The notes under the pieces were generated by a model, which was not told the DNA's origin, did no database searches, and was given only the letters and a program-made list of their open reading frames with translations. The position numbers and the translations under genes were made by a program. Positions 8,156-18,326 of a DNA stretch of 64,000 nucleotides are shown here, piece after piece. Source of the stretch: Paenibacillus silviterrae. GTDB taxonomy: Bacteria > Bacillota > Bacilli > Paenibacillales > NBRC-103111. Within the stretch, counting starts at the first letter, position 1, and each line of letters opens with the position of its first letter. The stretch is taken from NCBI RefSeq assembly GCF_030167925.1, contig NZ_JASKUT010000001.1, positions 1,426,001-1,490,000 of the forward strand, in the 5' to 3' direction.

Positions 8156-9304
8156 TTACACGGACCAGCCCTGCTCTCGTACCTGCTTCTCGTAAAAAGC
8201 TTCATCAAAATGCAGTCCAAAGCCGGGGGTTTCTGGCAATGTTATGTGGCCTTCCTGGATGGTGAAACCTGACGTATCAATACCCGGAATTTGGGCTTCG
8301 TCCCATTCGACGAACATAAACCCTTCGATGGCCGGATAAGCTTGGGCGGAAGCATAGTTGCCGTAGAACCCGCCGTAATTGTGGGGAGCAGCCTTTACAC
8401 CGCTTTTCGCGAGCCTTTTCGATAGGCCAATCCACTGGATGATGCCGTAATCCTTCAAATCATACTGTATGGCATCGATCAGTCCTTGCTCCGCCCATTC
8501 GACTATCGGTTTAGGCGCTAAGCCCTCTCCGTCGGTCAATAAAACATGGATATTTTGCTCGGCCATCCACTCCTTTAGATTCCGATACATTCGGTCATCC
8601 TCGTGGAACGCCTCCTCGAGCCATAGTAGCTTCGAGTGAGCGGTCTCCCTCAGCACCAGCTTAGCCAGGTTTACGTTATATCCGTTATTGGCATCGATGG
8701 AGAGATTACACTCCGGGCCTACAGCTTCCCTGATGCCATTGACAATAGCGATATCTCTCTTGGTGCCTTCCATGAGCTCCATATGCATCGCACCGCGCCC
8801 TACCTTGATCTTAAAGCCGCGAAAGCCCTCATGATAACCCTGCATGGCTTCCTCTTGAAGCAAGCGCACCGCATCCGCCTCTGAGCTGAGATGGAGATCG
8901 TCAAAATACAACGACGTATCATAGCATGGAACACGCAGAGGAGAAGCTATTTCCTGTTTGCTCAGCAGCTTATAGACCGGGATACCGCCAACCTGCCCAA
9001 GCCAATCCAGCAAGGGGAATTGAAGGCCGAGGAACCGGTCTTGGATCCATTGCTCCTCCGAGAAGATGTCGCCTATCGGGGTTCCGATCATAGCCTCTGC
9101 CGCTTCTCTGGATATGTTCGACCATCCGTAGCCGGCGATCCCGCCGATCGTAATGCGTACTGCAGGGAACCTGACCTCCTTGCCGTGTACCCCCAGTCTT
9201 GCATTGCAGCCCGCTAGTCGACGTCGTTCCCCTTGCATTCTCACCTGTTCGATTTTCTCAATGCGCCAGCTCTTGTTGAGGTCTAATTGACTGATCGTTT
9301 TCAT
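8156..9304 (-). CDS. Enolase-superfamily (mandelate racemase/muconate lactonizing type) sugar-acid dehydratase-like enzyme
   Basis: A 382-residue protein. The C-terminal barrel carries the superfamily residues: KIK at 165-167 (catalytic KxK), the metal ligands D204 (SIDANNG), E230 (WLEEAF) and D258/E260 (LTDGEG), and the general base H308 (PHNYGG). Such enzymes abstract a proton next to a carboxylate; in sugar operons they are mostly aldonate or aldarate dehydratases. It lies between a permease gene and the binding lipoprotein of the same transporter, so its substrate is probably the imported compound or its oxidised form. The start at 9304 has AAAGGAG upstream. The exact sugar acid cannot be told. 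Confidence 0.85.
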   Translation of the reverse strand: MKTISQLDLNKSWRIEKIEQVRMQGERRRLAGCNARLGVHGKEVRFPAVRITIGGIAGYGWSNISREAAEAMIGTPIGDIFSEEQWIQDRFLGLQFPLLDWLGQVGGIPVYKLLSKQEIASPLRVPCYDTSLYFDDLHLSSEADAVRLLQEEAMQGYHEGFRGFKIKVGRGAMHMELMEGTKRDIAIVNGIREAVGPECNLSIDANNGYNVNLAKLVLRETAHSKLLWLEEAFHEDDRMYRNLKEWMAEQNIHVLLTDGEGLAPKPIVEWAEQGLIDAIQYDLKDYGIIQWIGLSKRLAKSGVKAAPHNYGGFYGNYASAQAYPAIEGFMFVEWDEAQIPGIDTSGFTIQEGHITLPETPGFGLHFDEAFYEKQVREQGWSV

Positions 9305-9367
9305 GCGTTTCGGTCTCCTTTAGCAATGAAATTTATTTTTAGCAAACTCCCGTTTTTGAAGAGCTTG

Positions 9368-10249
9368 CTACCCTTTCACCGAGCCTAGCATGACACCTTT
9401 GGCAAAGTGCTTTTGCAAGAATGGGTACACCATGATAATGGGGAGTGTGGAAACGACAACAGCCGCCATTTTGATCGTTTGCGTCGGCAGCTGCTTATCG
9501 GACGCCATCTCCACCGCAGTCGCACCACCTACCGCCGTATCAGAGTCAATTAGCATGTTACGCAGTACAATTTGTAAGGGCACCTTGGTAAAATCGTTAA
9601 TGTAGAGCACCGCACTGAAGAAGGTGTTCCAATAAGCTACCGCATAAAATAATCCGAATGCAGCCAGAGAAGCCGCGGACAAAGGAAGAATGATACGGAA
9701 ATAGGTGCTTAGATCGTTACAGCCGTCAATCATGGCAGCTTCCTCGAGCTCCACAGGTATGCTATCAAAGAAGCTTTTCATAAGAATGACATACCAGCCG
9801 CTGGTTAAAACCGGGATGATTAGGGACCATATGCTGTTGATTAAGCCGAGATCTCTCACGAGCAAATAAACGGGGATGATTCCCGGATTAAACAAGATGG
9901 TAAACATAACCATAAACAGCATGATTTTTCTGCCGTGCAAGCGCTTCCGGGATAAACCGAAGGAGAAAGTTGAGGTAAGGATCAGACTCAGCAGCGTGCC
10001 TACCGTTGCCAGAAACGTACTTATTCCCGTGGCCCTAACGAAAGCCGAGGTGGACAGTAAATATTCGTAAGCACCAAGGCTCCAACGCTCCGGAAACAGT
10101 ACAAATCCGTACTTATCGGCATACTCACTCGGTTCCGTAAACGAAACGATAAATACATAATATAAAGGAAACAAGGTGACGATGGCGATAACCACCAGTA
10201 CAACAATGTTTACAGCGGTAAAAATGCGATCCCCGAGACTTTCCCCCAT
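9368..10249 (-). CDS. Sugar ABC transporter permease (LplC/YtcP type)
   Basis: A 293-residue inner-membrane permease with six helices and the EAA motif (VELEEAAMIDGCNDLSTYFRIILPLSAASLA), the contact for the ATPase. The C-terminus ends in the family signature PFLQKHFAKGVMLGSVKG. The ribosome site AAGGAGG is 8 bases before the ATG. It pairs with the permease at 10276. No ATPase is encoded nearby; as is usual for this class in Firmicutes, a shared MsmX-like ATPase elsewhere is likely. Confidence 0.92.
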   Translation of the reverse strand: MGESLGDRIFTAVNIVVLVVIAIVTLFPLYYVFIVSFTEPSEYADKYGFVLFPERWSLGAYEYLLSTSAFVRATGISTFLATVGTLLSLILTSTFSFGLSRKRLHGRKIMLFMVMFTILFNPGIIPVYLLVRDLGLINSIWSLIIPVLTSGWYVILMKSFFDSIPVELEEAAMIDGCNDLSTYFRIILPLSAASLAAFGLFYAVAYWNTFFSAVLYINDFTKVPLQIVLRNMLIDSDTAVGGATAVEMASDKQLPTQTIKMAAVVVSTLPIIMVYPFLQKHFAKGVMLGSVKG

Positions 10250-10275
10250 GGCTTAGGCCTCCTTTCCATCTCGGA

Positions 10276-11235
10276 TTAATAAACGCCTTCCTGCCCAAAT
10301 CGTTTGGCTGTCCAGTTAGCCCACACCACAAGCGCCAGACCAATAACCGACTTAAACAAGCCTACGGCCGTCGTATAGCTGAACTGCCCTTGTTGGATCC
10401 CATTGCGGTACACATACGTTTCAAACACATCGGCGACATTCGCCACTGCACCATTGGACATGAGGAACACTTGCTCGAAGCCGACATCCATGATGTGTCC
10501 GAGCCGCAGAATCAATAGAATGATAATGACATGGCGGATCCCCGGGAGCGTTATATGCCATATTTGCCGAATCCGGCTTGCACCGTCGATTTTGGCTGCT
10601 TCGTATTGCTGGGCATCAATGCCGCTCATGGCCGCAAGAAAGATAATCGTTCCCCAGCCCGTGTCCTTCCAAATATTTTGGATAGTCAGCAATCCCCAGA
10701 AATAGCTTTCGCTGGTCAGAAAGGCGATTTTCTGATACCCCATATACTCCAGAAGTATGTTTATGATCCCGCCGGATTGCGACAGCAGTAAAAACGTGAT
10801 GCCCGCAATGATCACCCACGACAGAAAGTGAGGCAGGTAGACGATGGATTGAATGGTGTGCTTAAAATATTTATTACCGACCTCGTTCATACATAAGGCT
10901 AATACAATCGGCAGCGGGAAAAAAAATACCAGACTCAATAGGCTGATCATCATGGTGTTGCGAAACAACAGATAAAAGCTTGGATTCGTGAAGAACCGTT
11001 CGAAATGCTCGAGGCCGACCCAGGCGCTTTTCCAAACACCCATATAAGGGGAATAATCCTGAAAAGCGATGATAATTCCCCACATCGGGTAATACTTAAA
11101 GATCAAAAAATAGAGGATGCCCGGCAGAACAAGCAGATACAAATATTTGTCCCGCTTCAAATCGGACCATAACGGCCGTTTCTTTTTCTTCTTCGCGGCT
11201 GCATCCGGCACAGGCTCTGCCGCTTGGAGTTCCAT
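10276..11235 (-). CDS. Sugar ABC transporter permease (LplB type)
   Basis: A 319-residue permease with a Lys-rich cytoplasmic N-terminus, six membrane helices and the EAA motif YEAAKIDGASRIRQIWHITLPGIRHV. The C-terminus FETYVYRNGIQQGQFSYTTAVGLFKSVIGL is typical of the LplB family. It is the first gene of a four-gene operon (LplB, LplC, dehydratase, binding protein) and has the strong ribosome site GGGAGGG. The upstream gene is a membrane-bound AraC regulator, separated by a terminator, and is the likely regulator. Confidence 0.92.
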   Translation of the reverse strand: MELQAAEPVPDAAAKKKKKRPLWSDLKRDKYLYLLVLPGILYFLIFKYYPMWGIIIAFQDYSPYMGVWKSAWVGLEHFERFFTNPSFYLLFRNTMMISLLSLVFFFPLPIVLALCMNEVGNKYFKHTIQSIVYLPHFLSWVIIAGITFLLLSQSGGIINILLEYMGYQKIAFLTSESYFWGLLTIQNIWKDTGWGTIIFLAAMSGIDAQQYEAAKIDGASRIRQIWHITLPGIRHVIIILLILRLGHIMDVGFEQVFLMSNGAVANVADVFETYVYRNGIQQGQFSYTTAVGLFKSVIGLALVVWANWTAKRFGQEGVY

Positions 11236-11260
11236 ATCCTTCCCTCCCTTGTTCGATAGT

Positions 11261-11288
11261 TGTATAATGGATCAGCTGATGTCCTCAA
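11261..11288 (-). promoter_or_regulatory. Candidate sigma-A promoter of the first sugar ABC operon
   Basis: On the minus strand TTGAGG (11283-11288) and TATACA (11261-11266) are separated by 16 bases and lie just before the first permease gene, downstream of the regulator's terminator. Confidence 0.4.
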
Positions 11289-11379
11289 TGTAATCGGTCC
11301 GCGTACGAACCTCAATAGAAATAAATTTTCGCGACAGCTCGAAAAATTTCCGGCGATCGTCTTTTTTTGTCTGGCTGAG

Positions 11380-11407
11380 AAAAAGCCCTTCACGTTCGTG
11401 TGAAGGG
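11380..11407 (-). terminator. Terminator of the AraC-type regulator gene
   Basis: An 8-base perfect stem (CCCTTCAC with GTGAAGGG) and 6-base loop directly abut the stop codon of the regulator and are followed on the minus strand by TTTTTCT. Confidence 0.85.
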
Positions 11408-13729
11408 TCAAATTCGGGCATGCTTTTCGCGATATTGCCTGGGGGTCATACCTTCATTCTTTTTAAATAACCGGATTAGGTGGGAAGGCTGATAATGGAG
11501 AAGCTCCGCGATATCATTTATTTTCATATCCGTTGTTACAAGGAGCTCTTTACATTTTTCCAGCCTTAGCCGGATGACCGTGTCGATAAAGGTAACCCCA
11601 TTCATTTCTTTAAATACCTTACTCAGCTTGGAGGAGCTCATCTGCAGCTCATCGGCGTACATCTCAAGCGATACATCGAGTAAAATATTTTGCTTGATCC
11701 GCTCCAGCAGTTGATCCATCGATTCTTTCAGCTCATTATCGTAAGCAATGGACAATTTCTTGACAAACGGTCTTATGATTTTCATTCGAAACCAATCCAC
11801 CATCTGCTCTGGCTCCGATAACTGCATGAGCTGTTCATACAAATGAGCGCCTTCATACAAAGTATACAAATTCATTCCATGCTTGATGATCGTATCATGC
11901 AGAGATCCAAGCAGCTTCATCATTCCCTGATGCACCATCAGCTCCGTGCTGTTCTCGCTTTGCAATTCAACGATAAAGCGGCGGATTAATCGTACAGCTT
12001 CCTCCTCCAGCCCCAGACTGACAGCATGAACAATCTCCCGTTCCAGCTTCGTTGGAAATGGGTTATGACTTACCGTTTCCAGCATAAATCGGTTAATATC
12101 CAGCAGCTGGTTGGAGGAATGAAGATCCCGATACCGTAGTGCCTTCCTCGTATGTTCGAGAATGGCCGGCATCTCCACGAGCGAATCGGATATTTTACCG
12201 CTCACGATGGTAACCTTAAGCTTCAGTACATTATTCACTGCGGCAATGTAGTCATGGGATAGCTTGTTCAGCAAAGCCTTGATTTCGTCATTCCCAAGTC
12301 CATGCTCGAGAACGAAAAATGCGCCAACGGATAAATCCTGAAAGTTAACGATATAAACCATGCTCAGCCGCTCGGTGATCAGCTCATAGAAAATGTTGGA
12401 AGCGGCGAAGGTAATCAATTGATCGTCCCTTTCGGTGAATTTCCCACCCTTATCCGATAGGCCATGAAGCTGAGCCACGATAACTCCGAATCGCTTCTCC
12501 TCCAGCTCCCAGCCCAGCTGCTTCAGCTTGCTTGTAAGCTCACTCTCTGAATGATGATATAAATTCCCCTGCAAAAATTGCAGCAAGAAACTGTCCCGAA
12601 GTGCCGGTAACGATTGCTTGAGGCGCATTGATAGTGCCTGCTGCTCTTGCAGCTGCCGCTTCCATTGAGTTTCAATAAAAACGATCTCGTCCTTCTCATC
12701 CGCATGGTTTGTTTTGTTCCCATCAAATAACTTTTTAATTCTGAAGATAGGAGCATACATTTTGTTAGAAGCAAACCAGGATAACAGCAGCCCTATGGTA
12801 AGCCCTATCATGCTGATCCAAAGAATAAGACTGGATAAAAACGTTACCGGTGCGGTGATTTGAGTTACCGGTGTAGACGATACCACCGTCCATTTACTGC
12901 CCAGCTTGGAAATGGTCCCATAGGAAACATTGTAGCTTTGATGCTGCCAATCCCATTTGAACATCCCGCTGTTCGCCGGGGCATCCTCCTGAATTCGGCT
13001 TTTGAGCGCATCCTTCAAAGCTTGCTCCCGATTGCCCTCGCCGCTTCCTGAGGAGGTTAAGTATTCCCCATGCTCGTTAAATAAAAAGGCAATGCCCCCT
13101 CTAAAGGCAACCTTTTGAACCATGGTATTGAGCATAGTCTGGTCCAAATAAATAATGAAGACGCCGAAAGAGCCATGCACCTCGCCTCCGGGAAGCTTGA
13201 TGATGATTGCTTTATTTTGCGTATCGGGCAAATTGATTTTTTTCAGTGAATAGTTCCAATAAATCGTCTTCTCGTTGTCCAGCAAGGCGTTGAAAGCCCT
13301 ACGGTCCTCTTCCGAGCGTAAGGGATGAAAGCCGGCCTCGTCTCCGATCAAGCGATCGGAATTACGTACGTATAGCCCCACGCTATTAATAAGCAGGTTC
13401 GATTCCGTAATCAACGAAAGCGACTTCATCAGCTCAAGGGTTGTGGGAAATTCCTGAACAAAGTCGATCCGAAGACGGTCATCCCAGCTGCGGTCAAAGG
13501 CTAATCTTACGACGGATCGCTCTAAATGCGTCATATAGTCGGTCAATTGCTGAATGGAGAGGTTCAGTTGGTTCTGATACGCTTTATTTACTTCGTCTTC
13601 AATACGGGGCGTTCCGACAACATAAAGAATGACACCAATAAAAGCAATAGGAATGGAAGTAATCAGAAGAACAAGTCCGAGACTTTTCCAAAAAATAGAT
13701 CCCCTAGCTTTACCTTTTGCATCGCTCAT
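11408..13729 (-). CDS. Membrane-bound AraC family regulator (YesS/YtdP-like) of sugar transport
   Basis: About 773 residues. A short cytoplasmic tail precedes a first membrane helix (SLGLVLLITSIPIAFIGVILYVVG), then a roughly 270-residue outer sensing region and a second helix (ILWISMIGLTIGLLLSWF). A long cytoplasmic part follows, ending in a two-motif AraC HTH domain (LEMYADELQMSSSKLSKVFKEM and INDIAELLHYQPSHLIRLFKK). Such one-component regulators sense a ligand or binding protein outside and activate an adjacent sugar ABC operon, here the one at 6598-11235. The start is uncertain: ATG 13729 gives a sensible short tail, ATG 13807 is also open, and neither has a good ribosome site. Confidence 0.85.
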   Translation of the reverse strand: MSDAKGKARGSIFWKSLGLVLLITSIPIAFIGVILYVVGTPRIEDEVNKAYQNQLNLSIQQLTDYMTHLERSVVRLAFDRSWDDRLRIDFVQEFPTTLELMKSLSLITESNLLINSVGLYVRNSDRLIGDEAGFHPLRSEEDRRAFNALLDNEKTIYWNYSLKKINLPDTQNKAIIIKLPGGEVHGSFGVFIIYLDQTMLNTMVQKVAFRGGIAFLFNEHGEYLTSSGSGEGNREQALKDALKSRIQEDAPANSGMFKWDWQHQSYNVSYGTISKLGSKWTVVSSTPVTQITAPVTFLSSLILWISMIGLTIGLLLSWFASNKMYAPIFRIKKLFDGNKTNHADEKDEIVFIETQWKRQLQEQQALSMRLKQSLPALRDSFLLQFLQGNLYHHSESELTSKLKQLGWELEEKRFGVIVAQLHGLSDKGGKFTERDDQLITFAASNIFYELITERLSMVYIVNFQDLSVGAFFVLEHGLGNDEIKALLNKLSHDYIAAVNNVLKLKVTIVSGKISDSLVEMPAILEHTRKALRYRDLHSSNQLLDINRFMLETVSHNPFPTKLEREIVHAVSLGLEEEAVRLIRRFIVELQSENSTELMVHQGMMKLLGSLHDTIIKHGMNLYTLYEGAHLYEQLMQLSEPEQMVDWFRMKIIRPFVKKLSIAYDNELKESMDQLLERIKQNILLDVSLEMYADELQMSSSKLSKVFKEMNGVTFIDTVIRLRLEKCKELLVTTDMKINDIAELLHYQPSHLIRLFKKNEGMTPRQYREKHARI

Positions 13730-13945
13730 GGTTACCATCACATCCCGGTACAAGATTGACGATAATGGAAGATTACTATTACTATACGTGGATTCTTGTA
13801 TTTTCATGAGCCTGTCCCGTGGGAACACACAAAAAAAGACTCCTTGGAATGATGTTAATGGATCCGCGGCGCTGGCAGGCAAATGGATCCGCAAACAAAC
13901 CAAGGTGAGAACGAGGTTTTTTCTGCTTATTAGAAGTCGTGTTGG

Positions 13946-14503
<558 letters not shown>

Positions 14504-14534
14504 TCACCTTCCTATTAGAATGAGTTATTTGAAG

Positions 14535-15506
14535 CTAATATCCAGCCTTGCGATCAACAAGATTCAGCAAAGGCTCATTGGCAAGAAAGCGCTCTATATT
14601 TTGACGGAACAACTGGACTCGCCGCTCCTCCTTTCGGGGGGAAACGCCTACAGAGTGAGAGGTGATGATCACATTGGGAAGCTTCCACAGCGGGTTAGCT
14701 GCGGGTAGAGGCTCTACTTCCGTTACATCAAGTCCTGCAGCTAAAAGATGACCATTTTGCAGTGCTTCTGTGAGCGCGCGCTCATCTATGGTAGGACCTC
14801 GGCCAACATTGATTAGTACCGCTCCTTTTTTCATGTGGGCAATTCTCTCCGCACTAAGGAAGCCCTTCGTCCCTTCGGTTAAAGGCAGTGCGAGGAACAC
14901 ATAATCTGATACGGCCAGCACCTCATCGACATACTCCTCCGTATATAGTCTGTCTACATATGCCGGACATGGCGAAGCGACTCGTTTGACTGCAAGCACG
15001 CTGGCACCGAAGGCCTTCACACGCTTTGCTATTTCCATTCCGATGTCACCTAGCCCAATGACCGCGGCTGTTGAGCCATCAATCTCCAGACTGTAAGGAT
15101 TTCGCCGCCATTGTTTCCTCTGTTGCTGATCGAAGTGAATCGGCAGCTGCCTGGCGATAGCAAGCAGTAGAGCTAAAGCGTGCTCCGCACCGGGAACCCC
15201 AAAGACTCCGCTGGAATTGGTAATTTGCACTTCCTCGCGCAATGCGGACCTGCCGCTCGTATACCCATTGGCACCTGCACTCGGCAGCTGGATCCACCGG
15301 AGCAGCGGCAAGGAACGCAGCTGCTCGTCATCCGGCCAGCCGATGAAAGCCTCTGCATCCTTGAGCTCTTCCACCCGGTCTGCGAACTCCTCCTTGCGGA
15401 GATCCATCATGCATACTGTAGGAAACTGCATCCGCAAGGATTCAACAAGCACATCATCCGGGTCAAAGTCGCCTGATCGGCATAATACCACCTTCGTCTG
15501 CTTCAT
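14535..15506 (-). CDS. D-2-hydroxyacid dehydrogenase family protein
   Basis: A 323-residue NAD(P)-dependent D-isomer-specific 2-hydroxyacid dehydrogenase. The Rossmann motif is AAVIGLGDIGMEIAKRV near residues 148-164. The INVGRGPTIDE stretch carries the substrate-binding Arg region and ITSHSVGVS holds the catalytic His. Such enzymes reduce 2-keto acids such as glyoxylate or hydroxypyruvate, or keto sugar acids. It lies 22 bases after the disrupted aldo/keto reductase and 37 before the lyxose-isomerase-like gene. The ATG start has AAGAGG upstream. Substrate not determinable. Confidence 0.87.
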   Translation of the reverse strand: MKQTKVVLCRSGDFDPDDVLVESLRMQFPTVCMMDLRKEEFADRVEELKDAEAFIGWPDDEQLRSLPLLRWIQLPSAGANGYTSGRSALREEVQITNSSGVFGVPGAEHALALLLAIARQLPIHFDQQQRKQWRRNPYSLEIDGSTAAVIGLGDIGMEIAKRVKAFGASVLAVKRVASPCPAYVDRLYTEEYVDEVLAVSDYVFLALPLTEGTKGFLSAERIAHMKKGAVLINVGRGPTIDERALTEALQNGHLLAAGLDVTEVEPLPAANPLWKLPNVIITSHSVGVSPRKEERRVQLFRQNIERFLANEPLLNLVDRKAGY

Positions 15507-15528
15507 TCACCAAGCCTCTTTTCGATGA

Positions 15529-16528
15529 TTATTTAAACCGGTAGGCACGAGGCTCACGAAACCAGAAGCTGCCGTCCTGAGAAAAATCCTTATAAGGATT
15601 CGGACAAATCTGATCGATCACCTTCAGCTCTTCGTCCCCCAGCTTCACTTCAAGCGCCCCCAAATTATCCTGGAGCTGCCGCTCGTTTCGAACTCCTATG
15701 ACAGGGATCACGTCTTTTCTGCGCAGCAGCCATGCCAAGGCAAGCTGCCCCAGCTTGATTCCCATTGCATCTGCCAGTTGTGCGAGCCGTTCAACCGTTT
15801 CGAACTTGGCACGGTTTTCCGGTAAATCCGGGTTCATGCGCTCTCCGCGTGAATCTGCAGGCAGCGGCTGCCCGGCCCGATACTTACCCGAAAGCCAACC
15901 CCCGGCGAGCGGTGAGTAAGCCAGTGTTGCGAGCCCGTGTCTTTCGCAGGCGGGCAGTATTTCCTGATCAATATATCGATTAAATAAATTATATGACGGT
16001 TGATTCGTAATGAACCGTTCCAGATTCAATTTCTCGCTCACCCATAACGATTCCACAATTCGCCAAGCCTCGAAGTTCGAACATCCGATGTACCGCACCT
16101 TTCCCTGCGAAACAAGATCGTCAAGTGCACGAAGCGTCTGGATCCAGAGGGGTGTGCGGATCGGGACGGTGCACCTGATACAAGTCTATGTAATCGGTAT
16201 TCAATCTCTTCAGGCTCGCTTCAACCTGCTTCATAATGCGGTAGCGGCTGGCACCTTCGCCATTGGGTCCCTCGGATGTTCGCACTTTAAACTTCGTGGC
16301 GACAATCACACGATCCCTTCGGCCTTTTAGGACTTTGCCGATAATTTCCTCGCTGGTACCCCGGCCATACGTATCCGCCGTATCCAGGAAATTAATCCCG
16401 GCATCAAGCACACGCTCAATAACGGCCAGCGAGCTGGCTTCATCCATTTCCCAATCGCCATAAGTCATCGTTCCCAAGCAAAATCGCGAAACCTGCAGCC
16501 CGCTTCTTCCCAAATAGACGTAATCCAT
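15529..16528 (-). pseudogene. Aldo/keto reductase split by a one-base frameshift
   Basis: Two adjacent frames together make one normal-length aldo/keto reductase of about 330 residues. The first part (16528 to about 16141) has MDYVYLGRSGLQVSRFCLGTM, the catalytic Asp/Tyr in FLDTADTYGRG and the Lys in VATKFKV, then runs into a stop after HTPLDPDASCT. The second part continues as TLRALDDLVSQGKVRYIGCSNFEAWRI down to 15529. Removing one base near 16141, in a GGATCC, restores an unbroken reading LDQTLRAL. Everything else looks intact, so this is a very recent mutation or a sequence error. The start at 16528 has GGGAGGG upstream. Confidence 0.85.
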
Positions 16529-16610
16529 AAGCCCTCCCACATTCAGTCGTAGTTTGGCAAGCTTTTCGCCATACATAGTAATCATAGGCTTATTTTTTAT
16601 GGGATTCAAC

Positions 16611-16659
16611 AAAAAAGAAGCAAAATGCGGATTCTGCTTGATGGAACCCGCATTTTGCT
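16611..16659 (-). terminator. Terminator of the second sugar ABC operon
   Basis: An 11-base perfect stem (GCAAAATGCGG with CCGCATTTTGC) with a 17-base loop is followed on the minus strand by TTCTTTTTT. It separates the binding-lipoprotein gene from the aldo/keto reductase. Confidence 0.9.
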
Positions 16660-16674
16660 TTAGAGCCTGCTTAC

Positions 16675-18276
16675 TTATTTACCATTTTGGGCCTTATAAT
16701 TTTTTACATACTCGTCTTGAACTGCCTGACCACCCTGACTCATGTACTGCTGAACCAATGTTTTGTACAGGCTATCCACTTCAGCTGGTTTAGCAACAAT
16801 TAGCTTTGCAAGCATTTGAGCTGAAAGATTCTTAAGCTCCGTGTTGTTCTTTGCATCAGCCGCATTCGGCAATGAATAGAAGTATGTCGTATAATAGTCC
16901 ACCATACCTACCTTTAGAGCGTTCTCTACCTCCTTCTCATACCCGGGGTAACCTGCGGAAATGGCTGCATTATTTTTCTGCTGATCACCAAGCTCGATAC
17001 CGTTTGTAAGGATGTCATAGTCTAGGTTATTAGCAACGGTCATCATCTTATCGCCGGAATTTGTTGTTCCTGTCTGTTTGGGAACACCATTAACCATGTT
17101 GTAGTCGACACCTTCCTGACCGTTCTGGAGGAAGAGGGTTACCTTGGGGTCAGCCATCCAGTTAAGGTATTGTATGGCAAGGTCAATATTTTTACTTGAT
17201 TTAGGAATAATGATATACATTCCATTGGGGCTGTACCCGTTCTTAGGATGTTTACCTGCGTCATTCTGCCAGGGGTCAATAGGAATAAGCTGAGCACCAG
17301 GAACGTTCTTTGTAAGGTTGGCCAAGGTTCCGGGAGCTGTCCTGTACGGGCCATCCCAGTTCGTCTGGAATGCCCCGACTTTGCCATTGGAAATATCTGC
17401 GTCAAGCAATTTTCCATCCTTGTCGGTTGCGAAATTCGGGCTGATCAAGCCTGCATTGTACATCTTGTTCATATACTGAACCGCTTTATCAAACCCCGGC
17501 ATATTCCAGTTCGCCAGCCAGCTAGGCTGCGGCTGAAGTGTAGCAAACTGTTCTTCAGTAAGATTGGATGGTCTAAAGGCTTCCGGTACATAGCCAAGCC
17601 CTGGATTTAAAGGCTGAAGGGAATAACCATAAGGAATGACTCCGCTTACATTACCAGGGTTCTTCTCTTTGAATGCAACCATGGTGTTATAGAACTGCTC
17701 CGGTGTAGTAGGAACAGGAAGTCCCAGCTTATCGAGCCAATCTTTACGGATAAACGTATTTGAACCTGCCAGAACCGTTCTCTTGCCCGGTATAGCATAT
17801 TGCTTGCCGTTAAATTTCCCATACTTCAATACATCATCGCCAAGATACTTTGTAAGGGTTGGTCCATGCTGCTTGAGAACGGAATCAAGCTCCGCCAATC
17901 CACCCTGCTGTACATAATTATAAACAAGACCCGTGTTGTAGGTGAAGGAAATGTCAGGTGCCTGGCCGGCTGCCATCAATACGTTTAACTTGTCTACCTC
18001 CTGGGCTCTAGGTACGGAAACAAAGTTGACTGTGGCATTAAACTGCTTACCGAAATTATCGTTGATATACTTTGTCCAGAAGTTATTATTCAAATCCGGC
18101 TGTCCGGGTTTGCCTCTGTCGAAAACTTCAACGGTTAATGTTCGATGTTCTTTTGTAGAACCTGCTGTACCACTTGGTGTGCCGCTTGGCGAATTACTCG
18201 TACAGGCAGCCAATGTAGATGCAAGGGTTAGCGCTGCCAAAGAAACATGGATAGATCTTTTTGCTTTTGACTTCAA
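16675..18276 (-). CDS. Sugar ABC transporter substrate-binding lipoprotein
   Basis: A 533-residue family 1 solute-binding protein. Basic start (MKSKAKRS), hydrophobic core, lipobox STLAAC near residue 25, then a Ser/Gly/Thr linker and mature TLTVEVFDRGKPGQPDLNNN. It is the surface receptor for the permeases at 18327 and 19200. TTG at 18276 is the start: AAAAGGAG lies 8 bases before it, while the GTG at 18285 overlaps that site and cannot be used with it. It is the last gene of the operon headed by the GntR regulator. Ligand unknown. Confidence 0.88.
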   Translation of the reverse strand: MKSKAKRSIHVSLAALTLASTLAACTSNSPSGTPSGTAGSTKEHRTLTVEVFDRGKPGQPDLNNNFWTKYINDNFGKQFNATVNFVSVPRAQEVDKLNVLMAAGQAPDISFTYNTGLVYNYVQQGGLAELDSVLKQHGPTLTKYLGDDVLKYGKFNGKQYAIPGKRTVLAGSNTFIRKDWLDKLGLPVPTTPEQFYNTMVAFKEKNPGNVSGVIPYGYSLQPLNPGLGYVPEAFRPSNLTEEQFATLQPQPSWLANWNMPGFDKAVQYMNKMYNAGLISPNFATDKDGKLLDADISNGKVGAFQTNWDGPYRTAPGTLANLTKNVPGAQLIPIDPWQNDAGKHPKNGYSPNGMYIIIPKSSKNIDLAIQYLNWMADPKVTLFLQNGQEGVDYNMVNGVPKQTGTTNSGDKMMTVANNLDYDILTNGIELGDQQKNNAAISAGYPGYEKEVENALKVGMVDYYTTYFYSLPNAADAKNNTELKNLSAQMLAKLIVAKPAEVDSLYKTLVQQYMSQGGQAVQDEYVKNYKAQNGK

Positions 18277-18326
18277 GGGGACCACTCCTTTTATAAAGTT
18301 AATATTTGCAAATCTGTTTACACATA

